Shown here piece after piece: positions 25,162-34,597 of a DNA stretch of 64,000 nt. The notes beneath the pieces are model-generated. The model was not told the origin of the DNA and ran no database searches. It saw only the letters and a program-made list of their open reading frames with translations. Each line of letters begins with the position of its first letter. Positions within the stretch are counted from its first letter, which is position 1. The DNA comes from Streptomyces sp. MMG1121 (GTDB taxonomy: Bacteria; Actinomycetota; Actinomycetes; Streptomycetales; Streptomycetaceae). The translations under genes were made by a program, and so were the position numbers. The stretch lies in the NCBI RefSeq assembly GCF_001280015.1, contig NZ_LGDV01000119.1:1-64000 (forward strand), given 5' to 3'.

Positions 25162-26319
25162 ATGAGCACCGAGAACCTTCCCCAGAGCCCTGAGCAGCCG
25201 TCGCGGAAGCCGCGTGTGGCCGTCGTGTTCGGCGGGCGCAGCTCCGAACACGGGATCTCCGTGGTCACCGCCGGCGCCGTCCTCGCCGCCATCGACCGCA
25301 CCAAGTACGACGTGCTGCCGATCGGCATCACGCGGGAGGGCCGCTGGGCGCTCACCGCCGACGAGCCGGAGCGCATGGCGATCACCGAACGCCGCACCCC
25401 CTGCGTCGAGGACCTCGCGGAGTCGCACGAGGGCGGCGTGGTGCTCCCCGTCGACCCCGCGATCCGCGAGGTCGTCTACAGCGAGCCCGGCTCCGTGCCC
25501 AAGGCGCTCGGCGAGGTCGACGTGGTCTTCCCGGTGCTGCACGGCCCCTACGGCGAGGACGGCACCCTCCAGGGCCTCCTGGAGCTGTCCGGGGTGCCCT
25601 ACGTGGGCGCCGGTGTGCTCGCCTCGGCCGTCGGCCAGGACAAGGAGTACATGAAGCGGGTCTTCACCTCCTTCGGACTCAAGGTCGGCCCGTACGTGGT
25701 GATCCGCCCCCGCGAGTGGGCGCAGGACCAGTCCGCCGCCCGCAAGAAGATCATCGACTTCGCCGGTGAGCACGGCTGGCCGCTGTTCGTGAAGCCCGCG
25801 CGCGCGGGCTCGTCGATCGGCATCACCAAGGTCGACGACCTCTCCGGCCTGGACGAGGCGATCGCCGAGGCCCAGTCGCACGACCCGAAGATCCTCGTCG
25901 AGGCCGCTCTGCGGGGCCGCGAGATCGAGTGCGGCGTCCTGGAGTTCGAGGACGGCCCGCGCGCCTCCGTACCGGCCGAGATCCCGCCGCCGCAGACGCA
26001 CGCGTACTACGACTTCGAGGCCAAGTACATCGACTCCACGCCCGGCGTCGTCCCGGCCCCGCTCACCGGGGAGCAGACGGCCGAGGTCCGGCGGCTCGCG
26101 GTGGAGGCGTTCGAGGCGGTGTCCTGCGAGGGACTGGTCCGCGCGGACTTCTTCCTCACCGAGGACGGCGAGTTCGTGATCAACGAGGTCAACACCCTGC
26201 CCGGCTTCACGCCGATCTCGATGTACCCGCAGATGTGGCAGGCCACCGGGGTCGGCTACGCCGAGCTGATCGACCGCCTGGTGCAGGCGGCGCTGCGCCG
26301 CTCCACCGGACTGCGCTGA
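25162..26319 (+). CDS. ddlA: D-alanine--D-alanine ligase
   Basis: A 385-residue ATP-grasp ligase supplying D-Ala-D-Ala for peptidoglycan. It has VAVVFGGRSSEHGISVVTAG, VFPVLHGPYGEDGTLQGLLE, the ATP-grasp segment GWPLFVKPARAGSSIGITKV, YYDFEAKYIDS and FVINEVNTLPGFTPISMYPQ. The Tyr in the omega loop (YYDFEAKY region) fits a D-Ala-D-Ala rather than D-Ala-D-Lac enzyme. No ribosome site precedes the ATG; TACTCT ends nine bases upstream, so the transcript may be leaderless. It is separated from gpsA by 91 bases. Confidence 0.96.
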   Translation: MSTENLPQSPEQPSRKPRVAVVFGGRSSEHGISVVTAGAVLAAIDRTKYDVLPIGITREGRWALTADEPERMAITERRTPCVEDLAESHEGGVVLPVDPAIREVVYSEPGSVPKALGEVDVVFPVLHGPYGEDGTLQGLLELSGVPYVGAGVLASAVGQDKEYMKRVFTSFGLKVGPYVVIRPREWAQDQSAARKKIIDFAGEHGWPLFVKPARAGSSIGITKVDDLSGLDEAIAEAQSHDPKILVEAALRGREIECGVLEFEDGPRASVPAEIPPPQTHAYYDFEAKYIDSTPGVVPAPLTGEQTAEVRRLAVEAFEAVSCEGLVRADFFLTEDGEFVINEVNTLPGFTPISMYPQMWQATGVGYAELIDRLVQAALRRSTGLR

Positions 26320-26331
26320 GCGGCCGGCAGG

Positions 26332-26853
26332 TCAGCCGCGCATGGAGGCGATCCCCTTGGGGATCGCCTTCTTCACGGCCGCGGCGAGATCCGCGAGCAC
26401 CGCGGTGCCCTCCTCCTGCGCGGACATGCCCTTGGGCAGGCCGATCTGCACATAGGCGACGCGGTTGGCCGTGGTGAACCGCCAGGTGCCGTCGCCCTGC
26501 TTCTCCATCAGCCAGTCGACGCCGTCCACCCCGCCCGCGATCGCGTCGGGGTCGTCCCCGTTGGCCACCTTCGGGTCGATCATCTTCGGCGGCCGTACGA
26601 CACCGCAGCGCAGTATGATCGCCGGGCTTCCCCAGCCCGCCGTGTAGGCGGACCGGGGCTCGGGGTCGTCACGGCTCCGTCCGTCGAGCTTCTGCGGCAG
26701 CACCTTGTGCAGTTCCCGGCACACCGGGGCTGTCTTCGCGTCGGGGGTGGGAACCGCCACCGGCGCGCTGTCGTCTGCCGAGGAGCAGCCCGCGACCGCG
26801 ATCAGCAGCGCGGGCGCGAGCAGGCCGAGGGGCCGGTGACGGAAGATGTTCAC
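26332..26853 (-). CDS. DUF3515 lipoprotein
   Basis: A 173-residue secreted lipoprotein: basic N-terminus, hydrophobic stretch LGLLAPALLIAVAGC with the lipobox Cys at about residue 23, then a DUF3515 domain with CRELHKVLPQKLDGR, WGSPAIILRCGV and VDWLMEKQGDGTWRFTTANR. Two Cys after the lipobox may form a disulfide. TACGCT lies 6 bases before the GTG start on the minus strand and no ribosome site is evident, so the mRNA is probably leaderless. It is convergent with ddlA and stops 12 bases beyond it. Confidence 0.88.
   Translation of the reverse strand: MNIFRHRPLGLLAPALLIAVAGCSSADDSAPVAVPTPDAKTAPVCRELHKVLPQKLDGRSRDDPEPRSAYTAGWGSPAIILRCGVVRPPKMIDPKVANGDDPDAIAGGVDGVDWLMEKQGDGTWRFTTANRVAYVQIGLPKGMSAQEEGTAVLADLAAAVKKAIPKGIASMRG
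26346..26369 (+). terminator. ddlA terminator lying inside the DUF3515 coding end
   Basis: A 10-bp perfect stem (GGCGATCCCC with its complement) with a TT loop, extended by weaker pairs, lies 26 bases past ddlA. It is also translated antisense as the last residues of the DUF3515 protein. Confidence 0.6.
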
Positions 26854-26873
26854 CGGCCAAGCGTAGACGGGGG

Positions 26874-27107
26874 CTACAGATGCACGACCGGACAGGTCAG
26901 GGTGCGCGTGATGCCGTCCACTTGCTGGACCTTCGCGACCACCATGCGACCGAGGTCGTCGACCGTGTCGGCCTGGGCGCGCACGATGACATCGTACGGA
27001 CCCGTCACGTCCTCGGCCTGGATCACTCCAGGGATCTTGCTGATCGTCTCGGCGACGGTCGACGCCTTGCCGACCTCCGTCTGGATCAGGATGTACGCCT
27101 GTACCAC
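26874..27107 (-). CDS. Stand-alone Lrp/AsnC ligand-binding (RAM) domain protein
   Basis: A 77-residue protein with only the C-terminal ligand/oligomerisation domain of Lrp/AsnC regulators and no DNA-binding part (VVQAYILIQTEVGKASTVAE, ISKIPGVIQAEDVTGPYDVI, VRAQADTVDDLGRMVVAKVQ). GTG 27107 follows GGAGGTTCC directly. Such SMALR-type proteins form ring oligomers and bind amino acids or modulate full-length Lrp proteins. It stands divergent from thiL. Confidence 0.88.
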   Translation of the reverse strand: MVQAYILIQTEVGKASTVAETISKIPGVIQAEDVTGPYDVIVRAQADTVDDLGRMVVAKVQQVDGITRTLTCPVVHL

Positions 27108-27356
27108 GGAACCTCCAGGGCGGCCACGAGGATCATGTGGGGAAAAGGAACGCCACGGTATCGCGTTGCCGCTCCCCGAGGGGAGACCTGCGGGAACCGG
27201 GCTTGCGCGCCAGGGTGCAGGCACGACGGAAGTTGACGGGTCACTTCGACCGTGACGGTGGTCATCCAGACCGCGGCGACGGTCACCTCGACCGTATCGG
27301 GGACACTGATGACGCGCGAGTGGGCACGGCAAGGCAGAGAAGGGGAGTCAAGGGAA

Positions 27357-28318
27357 ATGAAGGGCACTGTTGGTGAGCTCGGGGAATTCGGGCTCATCAG
27401 GGAGCTCACCTCCCGTCTCACCACCACCCCGGCGGTGCGGGTCGGCCCCGGCGACGACGCCGCGGTGGTCGCCGCGCCGGACCGGCGCGTGGTGGCGAGC
27501 ACCGACATCCTGCTGGAGGGGCGGCACTTCCGCCGCGACTGGTCCACGGCCTACGACGTCGGACGCAAGGCGGCCGCCCAGAACCTCGCCGACATCGCCG
27601 CGATGGGCGCCGTGCCGACCGCGCTGCTGCTCGGCCTGGTCGTCCCGGCCGAACTCCCGGTGACCTGGCCGAGCGAGCTGATGGACGGCCTGCGCGACGA
27701 GTGCCAGGTCGCGGGCGCCTCCGTGGTCGGCGGGGACGTCGTACGCGGGGACACGATCATGGTGTCGATCACCGCGCTCGGCGATCTGCGCAACCAGGAG
27801 CCGGTCACGCGCGCGGGTGCCCAGCCCGGCGATCTGGTGGCCGTCACGGGCTGGCTGGGCTGGTCCGCGGCCGGGTACGCGGTCCTCTCCCGGGGCTTCC
27901 GCTCGCCGCGCGCCTTCGTGGAGGCGCACCGCCGCCCCGAACCGCCGTACCACGCGGGCCCGGCCGCGGCGGGGCTCGGCGCGACCGCGATGTGCGACGT
28001 GAGCGACGGGCTGATCGCCGACCTCGGGCACATCGCCGAGGCCAGCAAGGTCCGTATCGACATCCGCTCCGGAGCGATCGACATCCCGACCCAGATGAAC
28101 GACATCGGGCAGGCCGTCGGCGTCGACCCGCTCCAGTGGGTGCTGAGCGGGGGAGAGGACCACGCGATCGTCGCGACCTTCCCGCCGGACGTGAAGCTGC
28201 CGGCCCGCTGGAAGGTCATCGGCGAGGTCCTCAACCCCTCCGCGCTGCCCCAGGTGACCGTCGACGGGGCGCCCTGGACCAGCAAGGGCGGCTGGGACCA
28301 CTTCGGGGACATCGAGTC

Positions 28319-28322
<4 letters not shown>
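27357..28322 (+). CDS. thiL: Thiamine-monophosphate kinase
   Basis: A 321-residue enzyme phosphorylating thiamine phosphate to thiamine diphosphate. Signatures are [13 protein letters not shown] (metal-binding Asp pair), [44 protein letters not shown] and [17 protein letters not shown] 27357 gives [17 protein letters not shown], the normal N-terminus; GGGAG lies 9 bases upstream. In-frame starts at 27309 and 27252 are possible but lengthen the protein beyond family norm. It overlaps thiD by 4 bases. No TPP riboswitch is seen upstream. Confidence 0.95.
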
Positions 28323-29125
<803 letters not shown>

Positions 29126-29167
29126 TGCCCGGCTACGGCCTCGGGCACGGCCCCGGGCACGGCAAAA

Positions 29168-29194
29168 AGCCGGTCCACCAGAGGTGGACCGGCT
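29168..29194 (+). terminator. Bidirectional terminator between thiD and rpmB
   Basis: A perfect 12-bp stem (AGCCGGTCCACC and its complement) with a 3-base loop, preceded by AAAAA on the plus strand (U-rich for the minus-strand gene). Confidence 0.88.
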
Positions 29195-29237
29195 CTGTGC
29201 AGCGAACCAGGCAGTGGCCGCGCGCTCAGCTGTAGCG

Positions 29238-29423
29238 TCAGCGCGAGACCTTGCCGGCCTTGATGCACGAGGTGCAAGCGTTCACGCGCTTCGGCGTCCC
29301 GCCGACCACGGTACGCACACGCTGGATGTTCGGGTTCCAGCGGCGGGACGTACGGCGGTGCGAGTGCGAGATGTTGTTGCCGAAGCCCGGCCCCTTGCCG
29401 CAGACGTCGCAGTTGGCAGCCAC
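29238..29423 (-). CDS. rpmB: 50S ribosomal protein L28
   Basis: A 61-residue L28 with both zinc-ribbon Cys pairs ([20 protein letters not shown] and CTSCIKAG), so it is the zinc-binding (C+) form. Streptomyces also carry Zur-repressed C-minus paralogues elsewhere. GTG 29423 follows GGAGTGACCC. It is monocistronic and divergent from the DhaL-family gene. Confidence 0.97.
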   Translation of the reverse strand: MAANCDVCGKGPGFGNNISHSHRRTSRRWNPNIQRVRTVVGGTPKRVNACTSCIKAGKVSR

Positions 29424-29682
29424 GGGTCACTCCAAAGACTTCAGATGCACTTACGGTTGATCCCGGCATGCCGGGGATCGAGATCGTACGACCTGAATCT
29501 GAGTGGCGGTGCCAGGGGGAATGGCCCGATCGGGATCGGGCAACCGGAGCAGCATACAACGACTGCGTCCGTACAACGAAACTACCATGGCAGATCAGGG
29601 CCCCGCTCCCGGCCCTCTTCCGGTGGGCACCGGATCGGGGTCTACGCTGCGACCCACGTCCAGCCAGCTCAGGGAGGCGCAG

Positions 29683-31359
29683 GTGGCGCAGGTGCCGCAG
29701 ACATTCTTCGATGCTCTCGCGGTACGCACCTGGTGCGGTCTGGCGCTCGGCGCACTGGGGCAGGCCCGCGAGGAGATCGACGCGATCAACGTCTACCCGG
29801 TGGCCGACGGGGACACCGGCACGAACCTCTACCTCACCCTGGAATCGGCGGCTACGGCCGTGGAGGCGGTGTTCGCCGGGTACGAGACGGGCGCAGGCGA
29901 GCCGTCCCTCGCGGACGCCGTGCACGCGATGGCCCACGGGGCGCTGATCGGCGCTCGGGGCAACTCCGGGACGATCCTCGCGCAGCTGCTGCGGGGGATG
30001 GCCCAGGTGCTCTCCGACGACTCCGGGCACGAGAGGCCCCGCATCGACGGTGCCGGGCTGCGGCGGGCGCTGCGCCGGGCCGCCGACTCCGCCCGGCAGG
30101 CCGTGGCCCACCCCGTCGAGGGCACGGTGCTGACGGTCGCCTCGGCCGCCGCCGACGCCGCCGAGCGGGCCGAGGGCGACTGCGGCGCCGTCGCGCGGGC
30201 GGCCCACGAGGGCGCGCGGGCGGCCCTGGTGGCGACTCCGGGCCAGCTGGAGGTGCTCGGCCGGGCCGGGGTGGTCGACGCGGGCGGACGCGGCCTCGTG
30301 GCGGTGCTGGGCGCGCTGGTGGAGGCGTTCACGGGGGAGCCGGTCCGCGAGAACGCGCGCGCGGCGGCAGCCGTCGCACACGCGCGCGTGGCGGCCGTTT
30401 CCGACGCGGGCCCGTGCGCCGACGGGAGCGGCAACGGCGATCCGGCCTACGAGGTGATCTATCTCCTGGAGGCCGACGACACCGCCGTGACCCGGCTGCG
30501 GGAGCGCCTCGACGCCCTCGGCGACTCCCTGGTCGTGGTCGGCGGCGACGGGCTGTGGAACGTCCATGTGCACGTCGACGACGCGGGCGCCGCCGTGGAG
30601 GCGGGCGTGGAGGCCGGGCGGCCGTACCGGATCCGGATCACGCACTTCGGGCTCGGGGACGTGCACACCGGGCGCGGGCGGCCCCCACGACAGCGCGTCC
30701 AGCGGGCCGTCGTCGCCGTCGTGCCCGGCGAGGGCCTGGCCGGGCTGTACACCGAGGCCGGCGCCACGGCCGTCCTCGCGCGCCCCGGGGAGCCGCCCGC
30801 CAGCGGGGAACTGGTGCAGGCCGTACGGCGGGCCCACGCGCGCGAGGTCGTCCTGCTGCCCAACGACGCCGAGCTGCGCCACACGGCCGCCGCGGCCGCC
30901 GAGCAGGCCCGTGCCGAGGGCATCCGCGTGGCCCTGATCCCGACCCGCTCGGCGGTCCAGGGCATCGCCGCGCTCGCCGTGCACGAGCCGGGACGCCGGT
31001 TCGACGAGGACGTCGTCCAGATGACCTCGGCGGCGGGCGCCACCCGGTACGCCGAGGTCGTCGTCGCCGAGCACCAGTCCTGGACGACGGCCGGCATCTG
31101 CCAGGCCGGCGACGTCCTCGGGCTGATCGACGGCGACGTGGCGGTGATCGGCCCCGACGTCACCGCCACCGCCGTCACCGTCCTGGACCGGATGCTCCAG
31201 GCCGGCGGTGAGCTGGTCACCCTCGTCGTCGGCGACGAGGCCCCCGAGGCCGTCGCCGAGCATCTGGAGGCACGCGTCCGGGAGTCCTACCTCGCCGTGG
31301 ACACGGTGGTGTACCGGGGCGGCCGGCAGGGCGCGCTGCTGCTCATCGGCGTGGAGTGA
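29683..31359 (+). CDS. DhaL-domain protein of the FakA/YloV fatty acid kinase family
   Basis: A 558-residue protein. The N-terminal DhaL domain (about 1-200) has the nucleotide- and Mg-binding Asp cluster INVYPVADGDTGTNLYLTLE and GALIGARGNSGTILAQLLRG. The rest is the family-specific middle and C-terminal domain (YLLEADDTAVTRLRERLDAL, VHVHVDDAGAAVEAG, and VDTVVYRGGRQGALLLIGVE at the end). In firmicutes FakA phosphorylates fatty acids carried by DegV-like FakB. GTG 29683 (AGGGAGG 5-6 bases before) is preferred; ATG 29587 would add 32 residues. No fakB partner is in the window. It normally neighbours recG; here the HSP90-TPR module lies between. Confidence 0.85.
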   Translation: MAQVPQTFFDALAVRTWCGLALGALGQAREEIDAINVYPVADGDTGTNLYLTLESAATAVEAVFAGYETGAGEPSLADAVHAMAHGALIGARGNSGTILAQLLRGMAQVLSDDSGHERPRIDGAGLRRALRRAADSARQAVAHPVEGTVLTVASAAADAAERAEGDCGAVARAAHEGARAALVATPGQLEVLGRAGVVDAGGRGLVAVLGALVEAFTGEPVRENARAAAAVAHARVAAVSDAGPCADGSGNGDPAYEVIYLLEADDTAVTRLRERLDALGDSLVVVGGDGLWNVHVHVDDAGAAVEAGVEAGRPYRIRITHFGLGDVHTGRGRPPRQRVQRAVVAVVPGEGLAGLYTEAGATAVLARPGEPPASGELVQAVRRAHAREVVLLPNDAELRHTAAAAAEQARAEGIRVALIPTRSAVQGIAALAVHEPGRRFDEDVVQMTSAAGATRYAEVVVAEHQSWTTAGICQAGDVLGLIDGDVAVIGPDVTATAVTVLDRMLQAGGELVTLVVGDEAPEAVAEHLEARVRESYLAVDTVVYRGGRQGALLLIGVE

Positions 31360-31396
31360 GCGGCGGGATGATCAGCGGGGTGCGCACGCGCGGGGC

Positions 31397-34300
31397 TCAC
31401 TGCTCGAGCTCCAGCATCTGGGCGGCCTCCACCCGCCGGGCCCGGACCGTCCCGTCCTCGTCGCCGGCGTCCTCGTAGGCCGCGAGCACGGCACGCGCGC
31501 GTGCGGCCGCCTCGCCGGGCCGGCCGAGGTCCGCCTCCAGCCAGCCCGCGGCGAGTTCGGCGCCGGTACGGCTGTGCAGCCCGTCCGCGCCGAGCGTGCC
31601 GAACAGCGCGGACGCCCGGTCCATCTGGACCAGCGCCGCCTCGAACGCGGCCTGGATCACGGCGTCTTCGGCCTCCTCCGCCTCCTCGGTCGCCGAGCGG
31701 GCCAGCAGGTCGCCGAACTGGCGGTGCGTGGCACCCAGTTCGGCCGTGAGCTGCTCCCGGGCCACCGGGTCCGCCGCGGCCTCCAGCGCGCCCTCGCACC
31801 CACGCACCGCCTCCGCCATCAGCCCACGCGCCTCCTGCGCGCCCGCCTCCCCGCGCAGCGCCAGCCACGCGCGGGCGCGCAGCGAGCGGACGAGGAACTG
31901 CGGGTTGCCCAGCGCCCGCCACAGCGCTCCCGCGCGCGCGTAGGCCTGTTCCGCCTCCTCCAGCAGACCGGCGCTGCCCAGGGACTCGGCGGCAAGGTGG
32001 GCGAGCGTGGCGTGGTCCTGCTGCTCGGGCCAGTGCCGGGCGAACTCGGCCGCCCGCAGCCGTCGTTCGGCGGCCGCCCGGTGATCACCCAGCTCGCTCA
32101 GACAGTCGCCGAGCCACCACAGCGCCTGTACGACAGCCTCGTCGCCGTGCGTCCGGGCGGACAGGTCGGCCAGGGCCGACTCCAGCACCTCGGCGGCCTC
32201 CGCGCAGCGGCCCTGGCGCAGCAGGAAGCCGCCCAGCTGCTGCCGCGCCCAGGCGCCCAGCGTGCCGCTCTCACCCGCCTCGTCGGCCCAGTGCGCGGCC
32301 TGGAGGGCCTGTTCGGCGGCCTCGACGACCTCACCGCGCCCGCCGACGACCTCGGCGAGCTGGAGATGCAGCTGGGCCCGCCCGACCGGCTCCACGTACG
32401 GTCCGCCGTACTCCAGGGCGGACCGCAGCGCGTGCTCGGCCCCGGCGGGGTCGCCCGCCTGCTGGGCCAGGGCCGCCACCTGCACCTGGTACTCCACGGC
32501 GAACCACGGGATCCCGGCAGCCACGTAGCCGGCGGCCGCCTCGCGGAACAGCTCCGCGGCCCGCCCGGCGTCCCCGCGAAGCCCCGCCAGCTCGGCGAGC
32601 ATCGCCCGCGCCTCCGCGGCCCGGGCGGCCAGCCGCACGTCGTCCGCGCCCCGCCCGTCGACAAGAGCGAGCACCTCACGCACGGCCTGCCCGGCCCGGA
32701 CCGCGGCATCCGCCCGCGGCCCGCCCAGGACCGACCCGGACCCTCCTGACCGGCCCCCCGGTCCGTCCGGCTCCGCACCCTGTGGCCCAGCGGAAACGGT
32801 TCCCTCCGGCTCCGGCCCGCCTGAAGCGGCTCCCTCCGGCAGGGCCCTGCCGGGTACCGGTTCCCCGGGCGCCGCCGCGTCCGGCGTCGCACCCTCCGCA
32901 ACCACCTCGCGCCGCACCGGCTCGTCCGGCTCCGGCCCACCGGAAACAGACCCTTCGCGCACCGCCCCGCCCGGCGACGAGTCCTCGGCCGCCGCCTCGA
33001 ACACGGCCCCCTCGTGCACGCCCCGCATCAGGACGCGGGCCCGGCTCATCGCCACCGACGCCGTCTGCCGTACCCCGGTGCCCTCGTCGGCGTACAGCGC
33101 GAGGATCTCGTCGTACAGGTCCGTGACCGTGACCAGGGCCGTGTCCACCTCGCCCGTCAGCGCGCGGACGTACGCTCCACGCGCGCGTGCCGCCAGCGCC
33201 TCGCCGGGGTCGCCCGCCTCCGCGTACAGCGCGGCCGCCCGTGCGAACAGCTCGATGCCCTCGGGGCCGCGGGCCATCGCCTCATGGTCGGTGATCTCCG
33301 CGCGGTCGCGCGGCTCCAGTCCCACGCACTCCACGCCCTGCGCGGCCCGCGCGACCGCCGCCCAGGCCTGCAGCGCGTGCGGGCGCAGTGACTCCGACAG
33401 CCGCCGTGCCTCGGTGAGCAGGGCGGCCAGGTCGGGCGCGCCCGGGGCCTCGGGCGCCGGGGGCGCGGGCGGCGGCGCGCTGCGCACCGTACGCACCCCC
33501 AGCGGCAGGCGCTCCGCCAGCGGCCGCTGTGCCATACGCGCGCGTGCCCGGTCGCCGACGTACGACGTGCCGTTGCGCCGGTCGAAGCGCTCGGCCAGTT
33601 CCAGAGTCTTCGCGCGCGCGTGGACGGCGAGTTCGCGCGCCGTCCAGGTCCGCCCGGCCGGACCCGGCACCCGCCGGCCGTCGAGCCCCAGCCCGGTCAG
33701 CCGGTCCATCAGCAGCGTCACCGCGGCCAGGAAGTCGAGCCGGCTGCGCGGCTGCCCGGTGTCCGTGAAGTACGCCGGCCGCTCGGCGAGCAGCTCCAGA
33801 CCGCGCGCCTCGTTGCCGGTCAGCGCGCAGAACTCCACATGGTCGGCGTACGCACCGCGCATCGACTCCAGCGGGCGGACGAGACGCAAACCCCGCAGGT
33901 GGTTGGCGCGGGCCTCGTCCGTCCGGCCCAGGCGCAGCAGCGGCCGCAGCGACGACGCCAGCACGGTGTGCGGTTCGTGCGCGCAGCTGTACTCGTCCTC
34001 CAGCACCGGCCGCCACAGCTCGATCGCCTCGGCGTCCCGGCCGCACTCGATGTGCCAGGTGCCCTGCCCGTGCAGCTCGCAGGCGTGGCAGTCGGCCATC
34101 GAGTCCCGGTCGGCGGCCAGCCATGCCGCGTACGCCCGCTCGGCGCGCGCCAGGTCCCCGATGTGCGCGGCCACGCTGAACTCGGCGCTGCGCACGGCCC
34201 GTTCGGAGTGCCCGGCGAGCCGGTAGCGGTACGCCATCTCGCCGAGCCACTTCTCGATCGAGGCGAGCGGGACGTGCGGCTGGTCCAGCATGCCCGCCGA

Positions 34301-34597
34301 GACCCACTTGAAGACCCAGTGCAGCGAGTGGGCCTCGTACGCGTCGAAGTCCCCGGGCCGTTCGTCCCACAGGCGCAGCAGCCGCGCGAACGGGACGAAC
34401 ATCTTGTCCTTCTCGGAGCTGTAGTTGTAGACCTTCAGCTGGTGTCCGAGCGCCTCGATCACGGCGAGCGGGACGTTCAGCCGCTCGGCGTCGGCGAGCA
34501 GTTGCTCCGCGCGCGCGTTGCGGGCGGGCCCCTCGGGCTGTTCGGAGTTCTCCGCCATCGCCCGGCGCAGCGCGTCGAAGTCCGCGATGTCACCCAT
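31397..34597 (-). CDS. Large tetratricopeptide-repeat protein paired with HSP90
   Basis: A 1066-residue cytoplasmic protein with no signal peptide or membrane helix. It is almost entirely helical repeats of TPR type (for example AERAYAAWLAADRDSMADCH, ALWWLGDCLSELGDHRAAAE, LEEAEQAYARAGALWRALGN), in an N-terminal block of about 470 residues and a C-terminal block from about 640. Between them, about residues 530-635, is a low-complexity Gly/Pro/Glu linker with repeated GGPEPDE-like units. A CHAC...HIEC cluster lies near residue 180. The ATG overlaps the HSP90 stop by one base (TGATG), so the two are coupled. The N-terminal block starts MGDIADFDALRRAMAENSEQ. The function is unknown; a client- or partner-binding scaffold for the HSP90 is the simplest inference. 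Confidence 0.85.
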   Translation of the reverse strand: MGDIADFDALRRAMAENSEQPEGPARNARAEQLLADAERLNVPLAVIEALGHQLKVYNYSSEKDKMFVPFARLLRLWDERPGDFDAYEAHSLHWVFKWVSAGMLDQPHVPLASIEKWLGEMAYRYRLAGHSERAVRSAEFSVAAHIGDLARAERAYAAWLAADRDSMADCHACELHGQGTWHIECGRDAEAIELWRPVLEDEYSCAHEPHTVLASSLRPLLRLGRTDEARANHLRGLRLVRPLESMRGAYADHVEFCALTGNEARGLELLAERPAYFTDTGQPRSRLDFLAAVTLLMDRLTGLGLDGRRVPGPAGRTWTARELAVHARAKTLELAERFDRRNGTSYVGDRARARMAQRPLAERLPLGVRTVRSAPPPAPPAPEAPGAPDLAALLTEARRLSESLRPHALQAWAAVARAAQGVECVGLEPRDRAEITDHEAMARGPEGIELFARAAALYAEAGDPGEALAARARGAYVRALTGEVDTALVTVTDLYDEILALYADEGTGVRQTASVAMSRARVLMRGVHEGAVFEAAAEDSSPGGAVREGSVSGGPEPDEPVRREVVAEGATPDAAAPGEPVPGRALPEGAASGGPEPEGTVSAGPQGAEPDGPGGRSGGSGSVLGGPRADAAVRAGQAVREVLALVDGRGADDVRLAARAAEARAMLAELAGLRGDAGRAAELFREAAAGYVAAGIPWFAVEYQVQVAALAQQAGDPAGAEHALRSALEYGGPYVEPVGRAQLHLQLAEVVGGRGEVVEAAEQALQAAHWADEAGESGTLGAWARQQLGGFLLRQGRCAEAAEVLESALADLSARTHGDEAVVQALWWLGDCLSELGDHRAAAERRLRAAEFARHWPEQQDHATLAHLAAESLGSAGLLEEAEQAYARAGALWRALGNPQFLVRSLRARAWLALRGEAGAQEARGLMAEAVRGCEGALEAAADPVAREQLTAELGATHRQFGDLLARSATEEAEEAEDAVIQAAFEAALVQMDRASALFGTLGADGLHSRTGAELAAGWLEADLGRPGEAAARARAVLAAYEDAGDEDGTVRARRVEAAQMLELEQ

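Noticed and set aside
27108..27356. TPP riboswitch before thiL
   Set aside because: The conserved TPP aptamer cores (CUGAGA and ACCUGAUCU-like) are absent.
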